Source of the DNA: Opisthorchis felineus
Lineage: Eukaryota; Platyhelminthes; Trematoda; Opisthorchiida; Opisthorchiidae
Length of the DNA stretch: 64,000 nt
Assembly: GCA_004794785.1 (NCBI GenBank)
Contig: SJOL01008406.1
Location: 624,070 to 688,069 of the forward strand
Reading direction: 5' to 3'
Part shown: positions 63,730 through 64,000 of the stretch, in pieces
Numbering within the stretch: the first letter of the stretch is position 1
How the letters are laid out: each line of letters starts with the position of its first letter
The notes under the pieces: model-generated
Databases searched by the model: none
The model's input: the letters and a program-made list of their open reading frames with translations, nothing else
Told to the model about the DNA's origin: nothing
Translations under genes and position numbers: made by a program

Positions 63730-64000
63730 AGGATTCCGGCTATTCTGTCTTTTCGAAAGCAAAATTGTATAAAATCTACGAATTACCTAGGCTTCCACTC
63801 CTTACTAGGATAGACATCTGGTTTATACTTAATGGCACATTTCCTAGGCAGATTGATGGAGCTGCCATGATGAACCCACTCGGAACCACCTTGGCTGATA
63901 TATTTATGAAGAGCAAGAATTATCAAAAAGTATACAGGATATCGCAGACCATAGACACCATTTTGATGACATCTTCACAGTATGCACGAATTTCAACTAG
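63730..64000 (+). mobile_element. Penelope-like element reverse transcriptase fragment, runs off window
   Basis: In frame from about 63,780 the sequence encodes ELPRLPLLTRIDIWFILNGT followed by FPRQIDGAAMMNPLGTTLAD and IFMK, matching the Penelope-family RT block (…F.FNG..YRQIDGVAMGSPLGP.LADIFM). One frameshift later HHFDDIFTVC (63,956-63,985) corresponds to the catalytic YVDDT/I…C motif. Met-Asn replaces Gly-Ser before PLG and Phe replaces Tyr before DD, and the frame is broken, so this is a relic. The GIY-YIG endonuclease part would lie beyond the window if present. Confidence 0.72.

Overview
The window looks like nuclear DNA from a flatworm, most likely a digenean trematode with a large, repeat-rich genome of the Fasciola/Echinostoma type. 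The base composition is AT-leaning and gene density is very low, with one recognisable host coding exon in 64 kb. The rest is old retroelement debris: RTE-like LINEs, a tRNA-derived SINE, a Penelope-like reverse transcriptase fragment, and dispersed repeats carrying hammerhead ribozyme motifs. The genus-level call is inference from resemblance; no search was possible.

Layout. 0-20 kb: mostly unannotatable sequence with three SINE copies (3.03, 3.58 and 18.43 kb), a decayed hammerhead motif at 2.4 kb, and a cluster of hammerhead-associated repeats at 10.3-11.7 kb that includes a well-formed ribozyme at 11,580. 20.47-22.39 kb: a long 3' coding exon of a group B Sox transcription factor with an intact HMG box. 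Its initiator ATG must lie in an upstream exon that I could not locate. 23.3 kb: a strong hairpin about 1 kb past the Sox stop codon. 25.4-28.4 kb (minus): a nearly full-length but broken LINE (LINE A), with endonuclease, linker, RT and C-terminal parts all recognisable. 30.2-36.1 kb: more hammerhead repeats, including two decayed copies in opposite orientation and a near-perfect hammerhead at 35,995-36,039. 36.9-38.9 kb (plus): LINE B, interrupted by a SINE inserted at 38,405. 44.7 kb: a lone copy of a block that also lies upstream of LINE C. 48.8-52.5 kb (minus): LINE C, broken in several frames. 60.2 kb: a pentanucleotide microsatellite. 60.5 kb: another hammerhead-associated repeat. 63.7 kb to the end: a Penelope-like RT fragment running off the window.

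The Sox exon is the only part likely to make a functional protein here. The most interesting material is the hammerhead family. At least two copies keep every core base I can check, and several more are recognisable decayed relatives in two subfamilies. They resemble the ribozymes known from schistosome S-alpha SINE-like repeats and from Penelope-like elements. All retroelement ORFs seen are broken by stops and frameshifts.
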